Part shown: piece after piece, positions 34,701-45,980 of the stretch | Layout: the number at the start of each line of letters is the position of its first letter | Position numbering within the stretch: position 1 is the stretch's first letter | Assembly (NCBI GenBank): GCA_035578155.1 | Contig: JAPWDM010000005.1 | Span: 34,372,108 to 34,436,107, forward strand | Direction: 5' to 3' | Length of the DNA: 64,000 nucleotides | From: Brachynemurus nebulosus | Taxonomy: Eukaryota; Arthropoda; Insecta; Neuroptera; Myrmeleontidae | Position numbers and translations under genes: made by a program | Notes under the pieces: model-generated | Seen by the model: only the letters and a program-made list of their open reading frames with translations | Database searches by the model: none | What the model was told of the DNA's origin: nothing

Positions 34701-37700
34701 AAAAGGAAATAAATCAGTTTTTTTGTATTATTATTAAGGTCAACGTTTTTTTCTTCAGCTCTGTTTTAAGACAGGAAATCAAAAGAAGTTGATCGCAAAT
34801 TTGGCCTCATAACGTTAAAAAAATTTTATGAATTTTAATTTTTTGTTGTTATGTTTAGATACTATACTGTTGTTACTTTTCTCTAAGAATGGCATTTTTT
34901 AAGGATATTATCAATATTCCTTAGTGCTTAAACTACTTTGAAATAAAGTTACAAAGTATTGGCCGTTTTAATTTTTTTTTTTAAAGCCATTCTAAATATT
35001 GTTTTATGTGGAAGCGAAAAATATACTCTTAGGCTGACGAGCACCAAACCAGAGAAATTTACTACTTTAGTTTTATAAACTACTTTAGTTGGAACTAAAG
35101 AAGTATTATACTACTTTAGTATTTTACTACATTAGTTTTGCTCGGAGAGCTCATTCACAAGATACTTCTTTAGTTTCAACTACTTTAGTTTTCTCCAAAT
35201 ATACTCTTTTAGTGATTAGAAATGTGTGATGTAACATAAAAATTTTATCAGAAAAGGATAAAAATAATGATTTGGGTGGGATCCACTATAAACAAAAAAT
35301 CTTCAGAGAACAAATTTTTAGTTTGCTAGTTTCTATTTTTCTGAAAATATTGACAATTAATAAAAAAAAATTTATCTCTTTCATTTTTCCTATATGGTGC
35401 GCATACCCACCCCCAAATAAAAAGCTTGATTGTATACACGTCTGTCTTTTCTATCTTGAGCAATTCGTACTGTAGACTCAGACGTATTATTTTCATTAAA
35501 AACACCATTTATATTGTCAAAATAGAGTCAATACCGATTACTCGGTGCAGTAATGGGGAAAACAAGGACGGACAAATCAAAATCATAGTTAATCCAAAAT
35601 TAAAATGAAAAAAAAAATTTAGTCATAAAAAAGTTAATCAAAAAATTAAAAAACCAGACACGTAAAAAGCAAACTAAAACGGTGGAAACAAGATGAAATA
35701 GAGAAAAAGAAAATTAATAAATAATAATTGTACCAACTTAAACAGAAATGTCTGATGCCTCTAACTGCTTTACTATTTAATCATTTTTCTTTTTCTCTAC
35801 GTGACTTTAATTGCGTTTAAAAATTATTTAGAAGAAAAATATATAGTACGCATGCAGCGGCTGGGTTTTCACATTCAGCCTGGTTAATTTGCCCCCCAAA
35901 TAATCGGAAACTGATTGTAATATTTAATATAATTTTATTACCATATTACAACATCTAATTAAAAACCCCCAAAAAATGTTAAATTACGAAAATAAGCCGA
36001 AAAGAAGGCACAAAAATGCAAGTCATCAATGTTTTTTAAAGATACGTACTTATATATTTTTTCTTCTAAATAATTTTTAAACACAATTAAAGTCAAGTAG
36101 AGAAAAAGAAAAATGATTAAAAAGTAAAGAGCAGTCAGAGGCATCAAACATTTCTGTTTAACTTGGTACAATTTTTATTTATTCATTTTTCTTTTTCTCT
36201 ATTTCATCTTGTTTCCACCGTTTTAGTTTGCTTTTTACGCAGTCTGGTTTTTTGATTTTTTTAATTAACTTTTTTATGACTAGATTTTTTTTTTTAATTT
36301 TGGACAAACCATGATTTTGATTTGTCCGTCCTTGTTCCCCCCATTACTGCACCGAATAATCGGTATTGACTGTATTTTGACAATATGGATGGTGTTTTTA
36401 ATGAAGATAATACGTGTTGAGTCTATAGTACGAACTGCTCAATATAGAAAAGACAAGCGTGTATACAATCAAGCTTTTTATTTGGGGGAGGCGGGGAGGA
36501 TACGCACCATACAGGAAAAATGAAAGAGATAAAATTTTTTTATTAATTTTTAAAATTTTCAAAAAAAAGACTAAGAAACTACAAATTTGTTCTCTGAAAA
36601 TTTTTTGTTTATAGTGGATGCCACCCAAATCATTATTTTTATCTTTTTCTGATAAAATTTTTATGTTACATCACACATTTCTAATAAATAAAAGAGTATT
36701 TGGAGAAAACTAAAGTAGTTGAAACTAAAGAAGTATCTTGCGAATGAGCCTCCGAGCAAAACTAACGTAGTAAAATACTACAGAAGTATAATACTTCTTT
36801 AGTTCTAATTAAAGTAGTTTACAAAACTAAAGTAATAAATTTCTCTGATTTGGTGCTCGTCAGCCTTACAGTCTTTAAAATTATCTATAAAAGTTTGTGT
36901 GTTCTGTGCTGATGCGTTTTTCTTTAAAATTCAACCCGAAAGGCGAAAACGATCCCATTTTTTAATTAGAGATAAATCTTACCATGTAAAACGCTGAATT
37001 GACATGAAAAGCTTTGGCATGTAAAAATCTGAGTAGGAAGTCGTCATCGGTTCGCGTTTGAATAGTATCATCCTCTGAAAAAAAAGGAAAAATTTATTTA
37101 AAAAAATGTATTTTCTAAAGAATTAATATGTATTTTAATTTGTTTGGATATACTTGAAAAATATTATGAGGGCGTGTAAATTATAATACAAAATAAAGTG
37201 TAATGTTTATTGCAAGTGCAATTTTCATAGAAAAAAATTCTTCTGTTCTCTAATAAGGCTAACTGGTTATGTACATATTTATTTACTCTTGGTACAAATA
37301 ATATTCATATGTATGCCATGTTTATTATTATGTACATCAATCTAATCAGATTTAGTCATTCAATTGATTATTGTACAAAGTTAGTCCAAAATCCGTTTTT
37401 AATGCACTGAGGATTCCCGAACCAGCTTTAATTACATACCGGAAATCAATCATCGAGTAAAAATATCTTAAATTTAAAATTTTTATTCAGATTTGACAAT
37501 TAAACCACAAAATTGATTGGTTTATTTATCTCAAATTTTTATGCAAACAAATAAAACAGTTATTTTTAATTTTTATTTTGAGTTTTATTTTTAATTGCGC
37601 GTTTTTTCCCAATTAAGTCTTCGTCGTCTTTGGGGTCATTATTCTTTTAGCTATCCCTAGATTGCCTTGTCTTCATCTTTAGAAACTGGTTCTGGTGGAT

Positions 37701-40700
37701 ATTATTTCAAAATCTTGTTTCCATTTTTATACAGCAGCTGTGTTAGTATAGTTCAGTGCATTATAAATTTTATTTGCAAACTTGTTTCATATAAATAATT
37801 ATGTAAGCAATTTTAATCAACAAAACTAAAATCCAAAAATATAAAATCTTACTTGTTACAAAAATATAAAATGTTAAACGGTTTGACTTTTGTAGTAAAT
37901 TACATAAATAGTATTTCAGTCTACCGTACCCGCATATTATAATCTCTTACAAGTAAAGGTCCCGAGGCTGGACCTGCTAGACCTATCTGTTTTGATAAAA
38001 TTTGAATATGCTGTAGAACACTAAAGAATAAGCAACATGTTTTTTTCTTTTTTTTTTATCGGCGGAAAAACGGTTTTAAAGGAGTGAAATCGACCTTAAA
38101 AAATTAGGGTAAGAATTTAATTTTTTAAATATCTCAAAATCGGTAGGAAATACATGTCGCTTATGTTTTAGTGTTCTACAACATATTCAGGGGCGTAGCT
38201 ACCGCCGTATCAGCCGTATCAATGATACGGGGCCTCCGGGCTACAGAGGGCCCTAACGTATGTAAGCAAAAATTAGTAAAATGTTATCCACAATGTCACT
38301 TAATCTCATGCGTCCCGGGAAAAAAACATATAAAAAAACTGTCATACGTGCCTATAACAGAGCTTTCACTTCATAAATGACAAAAGTTAAAAAAGCGACC
38401 CCTTGTTTTCCCGGGTTAAGCGTGCGCCCAAAATTTGGCAACATGGGTAACTTCAAAAATGAGACTTCGATGGGGCAGGAACGGCTATCAGACTTGTCAC
38501 CATTGTCTATAGAGGCAGAAATTTTAGAAAAACTGAAACCGTCTTCAGCTATAGATGATTTAATAAATCAATTTGCCGAAAAAAAGGCAAGAAAAGTGTA
38601 TATTTAACTTGAATTGTTTGGCTAGGCTCAATTTCTAGGAGGAAGCGATAACTTATAATCAATAAATATTTATTTTAATTTAATGCAAGCATTTTTGTTT
38701 CTTTTGTGAGAAATATTTACCCTTCATTTGGGCCCCCCAACTAATTTTGATACAACGCCCCTCCAAGGCACGCTACGCCACTGAACATATTCAAATTTTA
38801 TTAAAATCGATAGGTCTGGTCTCGAGACCTTTAACTCTCAGTGACGATAATATACGTATACACACAATCATGTATAACATACATGAATAATTATGTTATA
38901 CATGATTGTGTGTATATATATGAATAATATATATGAATAATATGAATATATATGAATAATTCAGGGAACATTAAATTTAGCAAAAAATATAATTACAAAG
39001 GGTAAATACCTAAAATTACTATGAAACTACCTATAAAATATTATTTATAATTAATTACAGTCAGTAAGGAATCCTAATCTTTCCATTCAGTACATTTTTT
39101 GCTTTTTCTAAAAATACAGTACAACCTCTCTATAATGTCGTTCCCCCACATTTCAGTAGTTGCTCTAAGCTTCGCCTGAATAATACTGCTAATACTATTC
39201 CCAAACAATATATTATTCAGGAGTGAAACAAAATGTGGCAAAACTATAGAGCAAATGATTTTAGTCCTCTACCAACAGAAAGTTGGCACTGTACGTACGT
39301 TGCAGGAAGTGACATGTAGGGTAAACCAGATAAACTGTTTAACAAAGAATCATTTATGTGAGGGGGGTTATTAAACGTAACTTCGCCGTTTAGAAAGAGC
39401 GTGTAACAATTGAAAACTGTAGCAATAAATTAAATTTGCACTTTCATTTGTTTATTAATTTTATTAATTAAGTAAATCAAATAATTTCCATAGCCGGAGG
39501 GTTTATTTTGGATGTACACTATGAAACCTATATACATAATATAAAGTTTATTATACTTTTAAATTCTTTTGATACCTCCTGATTGATATTTTTAAATGTA
39601 CAATGCACTGTTATAGTTACAACAAAATTAAAATAATAATAAACTGACAATGAATATTGTATAACACGTTCTCTTCTCATGTAATATGTAATCCGTAAAT
39701 TGTATCAAAAGAGTCTTATACGATTTTTGCTGGGTTAATAATAATTAGGAACTTTCACTTATATTTTTTATAAAAATTTATCTATGTCAAGTTCAACATA
39801 TATTACCAATTTCGGACAATCGGACGTATAAAAGAATTATAATTGCTTTTAATTTTTATCAAACTGGTCATCTGCATAAAAATAATTTTCAAATTTAACT
39901 TTATAATTTTTGCAAAAGGTTGAAAATTTCCTATTAAGCTCGGAACATGTCTTTTTATCATGTTGTATCACGTATTAAGTAACTAATAACTAATTAGTTA
40001 AAGAAAATTTTCAATGACATATTACGAAAATTTCGAGATATATAATTTAGGGAAACCCATTTTATAAATTTTATTTATGATATTACATAAATTTATTGAA
40101 ATTTTATTTTTTTTATTTTATTAGTATTTTATACAATAAAATAACAAAATTTTTGTTTACCTTTTTATGTATATGTAAACAAACTCTACTGTTATGTTCG
40201 CCGTTTAAACCATTCCCAAAACATTTTTGAATATTCTAAAATTTTCTTAATTAACATTTTTTTTTTTTTTGTATAGGATGCTATCGAATAAACATCTGAA
40301 CAAGGAAATAAGATAAATTAGAAAAATATGCTGTAAGAAAACTTTAATTTCTTTGTTTTAATCGTTTCTTCGAAAAGCCGGATTAATATATTAACTTAAT
40401 TAATTGTGCCTTACACAACAAATTTATAATAATTTGTATTTTTTGTACCTTCAGGAGCTGCATATAAAAAAACCCAATAAAAAAAAATTAAAAATTATTT
40501 TTTAATAAAATCTGGAAAATCACCGGTCTTTTATTTATGGTAATTATATTTTTTTTAAATGTTTCAAGAGCATTCATAAAAAAAAAAAAAAAAAAAAAAA
40601 ACTGACTGAAGGTTCTTTTTGAGTTAATGATCTACACATAAAGAATCATATTTATGTATAATATCGTATAATATTTATATTATAATGCGAATTCAGGAAA

Positions 40701-43700
40701 TGAAATTGAAAAGATTAAATGAATATCAAATGAATTATATTACTGCTTGTAATAAAAAATCGTTAGTTTTGATTTATGTAATTAATTGTATGGAAGCATG
40801 TACTGGGAATTTATGCTTAATGCTATGTGCATTAAACAATGAATAATTTAAAAGTGCCTTATGAAGAAAGTCAATTATTGACTGATTTCTCTATTGATTT
40901 TCAATTTTCCTTCTTTTTTCTTTCCGGGTTTCAAGAATTCTTTACCGCCTAGTTCTATGAAATTCTCAAGAAATTTAAAGTTCGAAAAATACCAAAAGAA
41001 TATGATAAAATTAAATGAATTTAATGTAAAGAATTGTAGATAAATTGAACAAATAAAAGTTATTGTTGATTACACATCTGATTTTGTAACTGAACAGACT
41101 TCAAACGTTTTAACAAATTTTGACAATGATTTGTTATATACCTATATATTTTTTTAATTATGTAAAAATCTCACACAAATGAACAACAAATTGATTTCAC
41201 CACATAACTTTTCAGTTAAAAAAGAGATTATATCAAAGAAGATCGATTCTTTTAGGATTTTGTAAAGTTGCTTACACAGGTACTTATGTACTGACTCGAA
41301 TAAAAATTTTTCCTATTTTATCATATTTATCAATATGGAATTAAGTTTGTTTATTTGTCTTGCTTTTAAGCCTCAACAGCTTAATCAATGGATTGCTTTG
41401 ATATGCAACTACTTGACTGCTTTGCTCTAATTTTACATAAAGATAGCTATTTTTTAACCGCCCTCGTAGGGAAACTTGAAATTTCCGTAAGAAAATATAT
41501 TTAAAGCCGCGATTAAAAGCTAGTATTTAAATAATGCAAAGTTCGCACTCATTCATTATGTTTGCGGACACTGAACGCTATTAGAAATTGTTCGTGTAAG
41601 TGTGGACCCAGTTTAAAAGTAACAGTTTGTTTCTTAATTCACCTTTCTAAAAATACGGAAGAAATATACATTTGTATATTTTATGTTACCAAATATTACA
41701 CTTCTTTTTCGTTTGTTTATTTTTATATGTTTTGAAATCAGACTCTCTGTATGAGATTATTACATGCAATAAACACTATAGTTTTTAGATTAACTCAATT
41801 TATTACTTTTATTACTTTTAAACGTTTATTTGGTAGGTATAATAAATTTGATAATTATCTTGTGAAATAATGAAGCAATGATTAATTAATTATTATAAAT
41901 GGTCAAAGTTTTTTTTTTTTTTTTTTTTAAATATTTATTTCTTAAAAATATAACAATTTTTTTTAACAGTGTACATAATTAACAGACAAAATTTAATTGA
42001 AATTTTATGATAATGCATAAAACACGCCATTAAAACGAGGAAAATTTCTTAAAATTAAATTTCCTCCAAATAAATCATTTGTGCTTAATGTGCTTTTTAA
42101 ATTTAACTCTTGACCCCGAGTTGGTCATGTGGTTAGCATCTCCGGTCTTAACTGGTCGATCGTGAGTGAATTCGACATCGACCGGAGGAAATTCTTCATT
42201 TCCAACATTACCATACCTCACACTTTAATTATTATCAGTGTAATCATTCTCCCATCATCAAAAACAATAGTTCTATCTAAAAATGATGCATATCACCTTA
42301 GTTGTGGCGCATCTGAACAATAGAAAAAAAATTTAACTCTTATGACATTTTAATGAACTTCTAAAATTTTTGATATAGAACGTAGATTAAACTTAAAAAT
42401 TTTACACATACATCCAATGAATTGAAGATTGGACTTCAAAAACAGACTAAGTGCCAAAAAAAAAATGAAATTTTAGCATGCTGTCTAGAATGTTGGTAAT
42501 GGCACTTAAATTCCATTTTCGGGTCTAACTCAATTTTATTTTTTTTTCACATAGCCTGTTTTCGAAGTCCAGCTTTCAATTAATCTCAAATGGTGGAATC
42601 GCTGAAAAGAATGGATAACTTTTTTTTTTTGAAAATAATCTGAAAAATTAATTATTACCTACATAATTTAATACGTTTTAAAACCTGCTTGACTGTTGAA
42701 TCACTTGACTGTTAAAGATAGTTTGCATAAAAATAATAATTAAAAATTTCAATACTATAAAATCAAATTACATATGTACTTTATTAGATAATTATTTTAT
42801 CCTCGTTCATAATCAAGGTCATTGCTAAGATATAAAATTTATATCTATTAATATCTTTATAAGTAAATAGTATTTTAGACGTATTTAATTATGGATAATG
42901 CATTAATTAATTAGACGGGCTTCTATTTACAAAATTTTTTAAACAATCGTCGCTTTTAAAAAAAAATTAAGTATGTGTATAAATAATGTCTGTGTATTTA
43001 ATAAATTTTTACATCAAAATATTTTCTAGATAAAGTTTCTGTCTTCTCAGTGCCTCCACCATAATATTTGAAAATTTTTGACAAAACATTTGACTGATTT
43101 TTAAAGAGCCATACTCCCTGAGTGTTATAGAATTCATTTCGAAACATAATTATTTCTAGAAAAATCTAAGAAAAATGCTGTTACTCTGACAAGATTGCTG
43201 ATTGTTTCTGTGACACTTACATTTTATGCTACTGATTTTGACATAATTATATTATATAATTTGTTTAGCAAAAATTCCATCAACATCTTACATAAATTCC
43301 ATATAATTGGAGGTATTCATTTTCGTAATAATGTGTACGGGAAAAGTTTTATTGTAGACTTTCACACGTAAAAATGTTTATGCTTCTTATTTAATTAAAC
43401 AGTAAGTTATACATAAGTTATGTCACGACGCATCCTCACTACAAAAAAAGTTGCCACGCTGGTCAAACATGTGCGAGAGATGAGACAATCACTTTTTTTT
43501 TATAAAAAGGAAATAAAAACAACAGAACCTAATAAAATTAACACCTTGACTGTCATAATCATAATCTATAAAGACAAAACGCCCAAGTGGTACACCATTT
43601 TAACAGCTAATAAATTTTATATGAGATTGTTAACGAATGACGTCCTACGACGTGGCGTGTGAGTTCGTAAGGTTTCATTTGACGTTTTATGACGTCAATG

Positions 43701-45980
43701 ACCGTCAAAGCGTTAATAATCCATTAAAATGATAATGAAGAAAAAAATTTATGCATAAAGATGACAAATTGATTACTATTAATTCATAAAAGTTGTCTTT
43801 TCAAGTTTTCAGTTACTAAGAGTAAAAATACTTTTAAAATGGAAAAAAAATATTCAAATTTTTTTCATACAATATTAGTGAAACATCTCAAGAATATGCT
43901 TGTAAATTTTCAGAGCGATATTCGATATTCCTTCAGGGGGCCGGCTTAACCCTAAGGGCCCCTTAGGCATCGTGAAAAATGCCGCCCCTACCTTTTGCGT
44001 AAAAGGAAGAAATTCTACTACTTTTTTCGAACTTTCCCTCTTAAAAAAATATAAGATGTGCTTCTGTTGTTGCCAAAATGCAATATATTAATTTTTATTA
44101 AAAATACTGAAGCTTTTGTAATGTTTTCGTAATCGAATATGATAAACGATATTTTTAGAAACATTTATTGTTTACCGAAATTCCAATCATATATTTTTGC
44201 AAAATAAGATTGTGTTTTTTCCCAAAAAACTTCCTTTTTTATAAATTTTTTATATGCCAGCAAAATTCCACAAAAAATTGGAAATTCTGGATTTTGCAAT
44301 TACATATAAAAAATATGTAATAAATTTTGTAATATTTGGAAATTTGAAAATTAAGAATAAACGATTATATGCACAATAAAATTATAGATGTTTTTTTCCG
44401 AAAATTTGAGTGTGTTAGTTACAGGTGTCTAGAGAGGCTGTAAAATTCTTAGAAATTAACACTAATTATTTATTTTGTCAAATAAAGTTTGATTATTGCA
44501 TAACATATTTGTCGATCAATTCAAAAAACAGGAAATGCTGATGTCAGAAGACAAACTTGTTGTTTTTTTAAAATAACTTTGTTTCAGTCGCTATGGGTTC
44601 TAAACCATGCGTATGTACTGCTTATTGGTTCACAATAGATAGCTTGAAATACACTGGCAACTTTAGCGGGTAGACCGGGTAGGGCCGCGCCTACTCGGCC
44701 CTACCCGGGGCCGGGTAGAAAATTTTGAAAAATGGAAAAATATAAGAGTAATTAATAAAACATTTTTACTTATTGACAAAAGTTCTGAGTAAAAATAATT
44801 AGTCATTTTTTTGCGACTATTTTTGTTTGTCCTCGGGGGCCTTCTATTATAATATATATACCTCATTTCAAATACAATTGATCATGAGTTATCGTCGTGA
44901 AACAAATCAATCTTCTATTCTTTTCTAAAAACAAACTGCAAATTTAAAATTTACGTAAATGTAATAATGAAAAAGACAAAGCCAAGAAAACGGAAATTAT
45001 TTAAATTCAAAGTGATGAAGCATGGTTAAATTTAAGTGAAATGGACCCTCATTTCAAATACAATTGATCATGAGTTATCGTTAAAAAACTAAATAATTCT
45101 TATATTCGAAACAAATCAATCTTCTATTCCTTTCTAAAAACAAACTGCAAATTTAAAATTTACGTAAATGCAATAATGAAAGAGATAAAGCCAAAAAAAC
45201 GGAAATTGTTTAAATTCAAAGTGATGAAGCATGGTTAAATTGAAGTGAAATGGACCATACCTATACAATTTCCGCCTACCCAAAATAAAAATCCTAAAAT
45301 CGCGCCTATTGAAATACCGAAATTTATTCAGTAGTTACACAGTTAATTTTTCGATATTAAAATTAGAGTAAGAAAAAGTACTCCTGCTTAATCGAAATTT
45401 AAAAAAAAAAAAAAACCATTAAACAAATTAAATGAATAATTTTAACGTAAAAGTATTTAAAAATGTTAAGGCCTTAACTCAGGTATTAAATTTTCAATTC
45501 CGAGATTTTGCGATTTTTAACCACTAATCCTGATTTTCGCTTATTACCATAAAAAATGGCGTGTGTTAATAAAAAGTGGCCTGTTTTATAGATTATATTA
45601 ATTAAAAACTGACCCTTTTAAGGTCCTGAAACTTAAAAGTAGGTTGAAAAAGACGCTTATTAAAATTCGTATTACGAGATTTTGTTTACTTACTCCTAAG
45701 ACACCAATATCAAGATTAAAAAAATTCTTTTTTAAAAATCAATAATCAGTCCATTAATCAATTAAAAAATTGGTCAGTTTATTTAACGATATAATTAAAA
45801 GGTAATTAATAAATTTTAAAAATTAGTGCTCCCAATTATGTGTTGATAAAATAATAATAATTAATAATTAATTTAATAACTGAACACGTTACCTTTAACA
45901 CGTTGTTTTAATAATTCCAATTGTTTCCGCTGATATTCCGGATCATTGTTTGAACAAATAATGTCTGTATCCTTCGTCAT
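31749..45980 (-). CDS. CRAL-TRIO domain protein A (6 exons)
   Basis: A member of the CRAL-TRIO/SEC14 family (alpha-tocopherol transfer protein, clavesin and many insect paralogues), cytosolic carriers of small hydrophobic ligands; the ligand here is unknown. Exons: 45980-45893, 37074-36983, 33208-32867, 32794-32684, 32006-31865, 31783-31749; 810 bp, 269 aa, a little short for the family. The CRAL_TRIO_N helix is about 37-60 (RTDDDFLLRFLHAKAFHVNS). The lipid-binding domain is about 90-240, including 'GLHVSALITQIAQLENIPMH', 'TIYDMKDTSFGHAKTVTPNF', 'FSMLFSIFKTFLDDRMKKR', 'IFIHGNNFESLYKHI' and the closing VLPKELGG. Introns 1 (8.8 kb) and 2 (3.8 kb) are loaded with transposons. It is a tandem paralogue of CRAL-TRIO B. 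All junctions are GT..AG and in phase. Confidence 0.92.
32007..32683 (-). other. CRAL-TRIO A intron 4
   Basis: Contains an imperfect direct repeat of roughly 120-140 bp (about 32360-32470 against 32490-32570, both with 'TTTTGGTAAAAAT' and a TTATTTTATTTAC run). A small GGCGGAGCCGCC palindromic patch occurs near 32187. No RNA gene was recognised. Confidence 0.55.
33253..33486. mobile_element. hAT MITE in CRAL-TRIO A intron 2
   Basis: The ends CAGTGGTGGATTTACC and GGTAAACCTGCCACTG are inverted repeats. The flanks AGTTAAGG at 33245-33252 and 33487-33494 are a perfect 8 bp duplication. 234 bp, non-coding. Confidence 0.9.
33717..34095. mobile_element. pogo/Tigger-like MITE
   Basis: The ends CAGTAGACTCTCGTTAATT and AATTAACGAGAGTCGACTG are flanked by TA (33715-33716 and 34096-34097). 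The interior repeats GATAATTCGAA/TAATTCGAAC several times. These TIRs resemble pogo/Tigger elements by memory of the family. 379 bp, no transposase. Confidence 0.82.
34098..35028 (-). other. CRAL-TRIO A intron 2, unremarkable part
   Basis: AT-rich with poly(A) runs; no gene, RNA or repeat recognised. Confidence 0.5.
35032..36865. mobile_element. PIF/Harbinger-like foldback element, about 0.8 kb arms
   Basis: The left arm (35032 to about 35850) is inverted at about 36042-36865 around a spacer of about 190 bp. The ends GGCTGACGAGCACCAAA and TTTGGTGCTCGTCAGCC are bordered by TTA at 35029-35031 and 36866-36868, matching the PIF/Harbinger TWA duplication. Just inside both ends ACTACTTTAGTT-type motifs recur many times. 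The arms show many small differences, so the insertion is not recent. No transposase frame survives. Located in intron 2 of CRAL-TRIO A. Confidence 0.83.
38188..38783 (+). mobile_element. hAT element with transposase C-terminus remnant, nested
   Basis: The ends CAGGGGCGTAGCTACC and GCTACGCCACTG are hAT-type TIRs. The flanks AACATATT at 38180-38187 and 38784-38791 are a perfect 8 bp duplication. It retains the end of a transposase reading frame (38377-38607) but is only 596 bp and therefore a deleted derivative. It is inserted in the short foldback copy at 37949-38834. Confidence 0.9.
38377..38607 (+). pseudogene. hAT transposase C-terminal dimerisation-region remnant
   Basis: The last ~45 residues (ERLSDLSPLSIEAEILEK .. 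DDLINQFAEKKARKV) resemble the C-terminus of hAT transposases of the ZMYM1-like type, which end in an 'RLSxLxLxSIExE...DxLIxxFAxxKARK' pattern. The preceding 30 residues are not recognisable. The zinc-finger and catalytic core are missing, so this cannot be an active enzyme. A GGGCCCCC block follows near 38731. Confidence 0.75.
38859..38914. repeat. Perfect 21 bp inverted repeat, 14-nt loop
   Basis: 38859-38879 is the exact reverse complement of 38894-38914. The surroundings are TA/GA-rich imperfect repeats (ATATGAATAAT). It is probably a slippage product or a MITE core. Confidence 0.7.
38915..42098 (-). other. CRAL-TRIO A intron 1, AT-rich part
   Basis: No gene found. 39118-39300 begins TACAGTACAACCTCTCTATAATG, resembling a pogo-type end, and contains an inverted CCTGAATAAT/ATTATTCAGG pair. 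Otherwise homopolymer-rich sequence (A-run near 40580, T-run near 41910). Confidence 0.45.
42112..42328 (+). mobile_element. tRNA-derived SINE with 13 bp target duplication
   Basis: The head 'GGTCATGTGGTTAGCATCTC' carries a Pol III A-box-like segment, and 'GTGAGTGAATTCGACATC' about 35 bp later resembles a B-box. A body of about 140 bp and a short A-run (AGAAAAAAA) follow. The flanks AAATTTAACTCTT at 42099-42111 and 42329-42341 are an exact 13 bp duplication. Head and body differ from the SINE at 4191, so this is a second family. Located in CRAL-TRIO A intron 1. Confidence 0.85.
42342..43537 (-). other. CRAL-TRIO A intron 1, unremarkable part
   Basis: AT-rich, no supported gene. 42420-42600 has an imperfect inverted pair around 'GACTTCAAAAACAG' and 'CTGTTTTCGAAGTCCAGC', suggesting an old MITE. 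Confidence 0.45.
43542..43712. mobile_element. piggyBac-like MITE
   Basis: It is flanked on both sides by TTAA (43538-43541 and 43713-43716), the duplication typical of piggyBac. Ends CACCTTGACTGTCAT and ATGACCGTCAAAGCG are inverted with three mismatches. Just inside the right end ACGTC motifs recur (GACGTCAATGACC, ACGTTTTATGACGTC). 171 bp, non-coding. Confidence 0.7.
43717..44643 (-). other. CRAL-TRIO A intron 1, with a solitary hAT-like end
   Basis: No gene. 43935-43990 reads CAGGGGGCCGGCTTAACCCT with a GGGCCCC palindrome, like one end of a hAT MITE, but no partner end was found. Confidence 0.45.
44652..45308. mobile_element. hAT-like element with internal 186 bp duplication
   Basis: The left end CACTGGCAACTTTAGCGGGT and right end CCTAAAATCGCGCCTA are flanked by a perfect 8 bp duplication TTGAAATA (44644-44651 and 45309-45316). 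Inside, a segment of about 186 bp starting 'CTCATTTCAAATACAATTGA' is duplicated in tandem (about 44862 and 45048). It shares its ends with the element at 7736-8750. Non-coding. Confidence 0.85.

Larger units (their letters stand above)
37949..38834. mobile_element. Short copy of the 9.8 kb foldback family, interrupted
   Basis: It starts ACAAGTAAAGGTCCCGAGGC and ends GTCTCGAGACCTTTAA, the same ends as the element at 9757-11016. It also shares 'GTAGAACACTAAAGAATAAG' and 'CGGAAAAACGGTTTTAA'. Without the nested hAT (38188-38783) it would be under 300 bp, so it is an internally deleted MITE version of the large foldback. Confidence 0.72.

Noticed and set aside
36311..36628. Frames in the arms of the foldback element (also 35272-35608)
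   Set aside because: They mirror each other through the inverted repeat and show no protein family.
37610..37730. Asp/Lys-rich minus-strand frame resembling a coding fragment
   Set aside because: Short, interrupted by stops, no splice sites and no recognised family.
43420..43662. 80-residue frame starting MSRRILTTKK
   Set aside because: Runs into the piggyBac-like MITE and has no homologue that I recognise.
43933..43990. Complete hAT MITE beginning CAGGGGGCCGGCTTAA
   Set aside because: No matching right end or duplication could be located.
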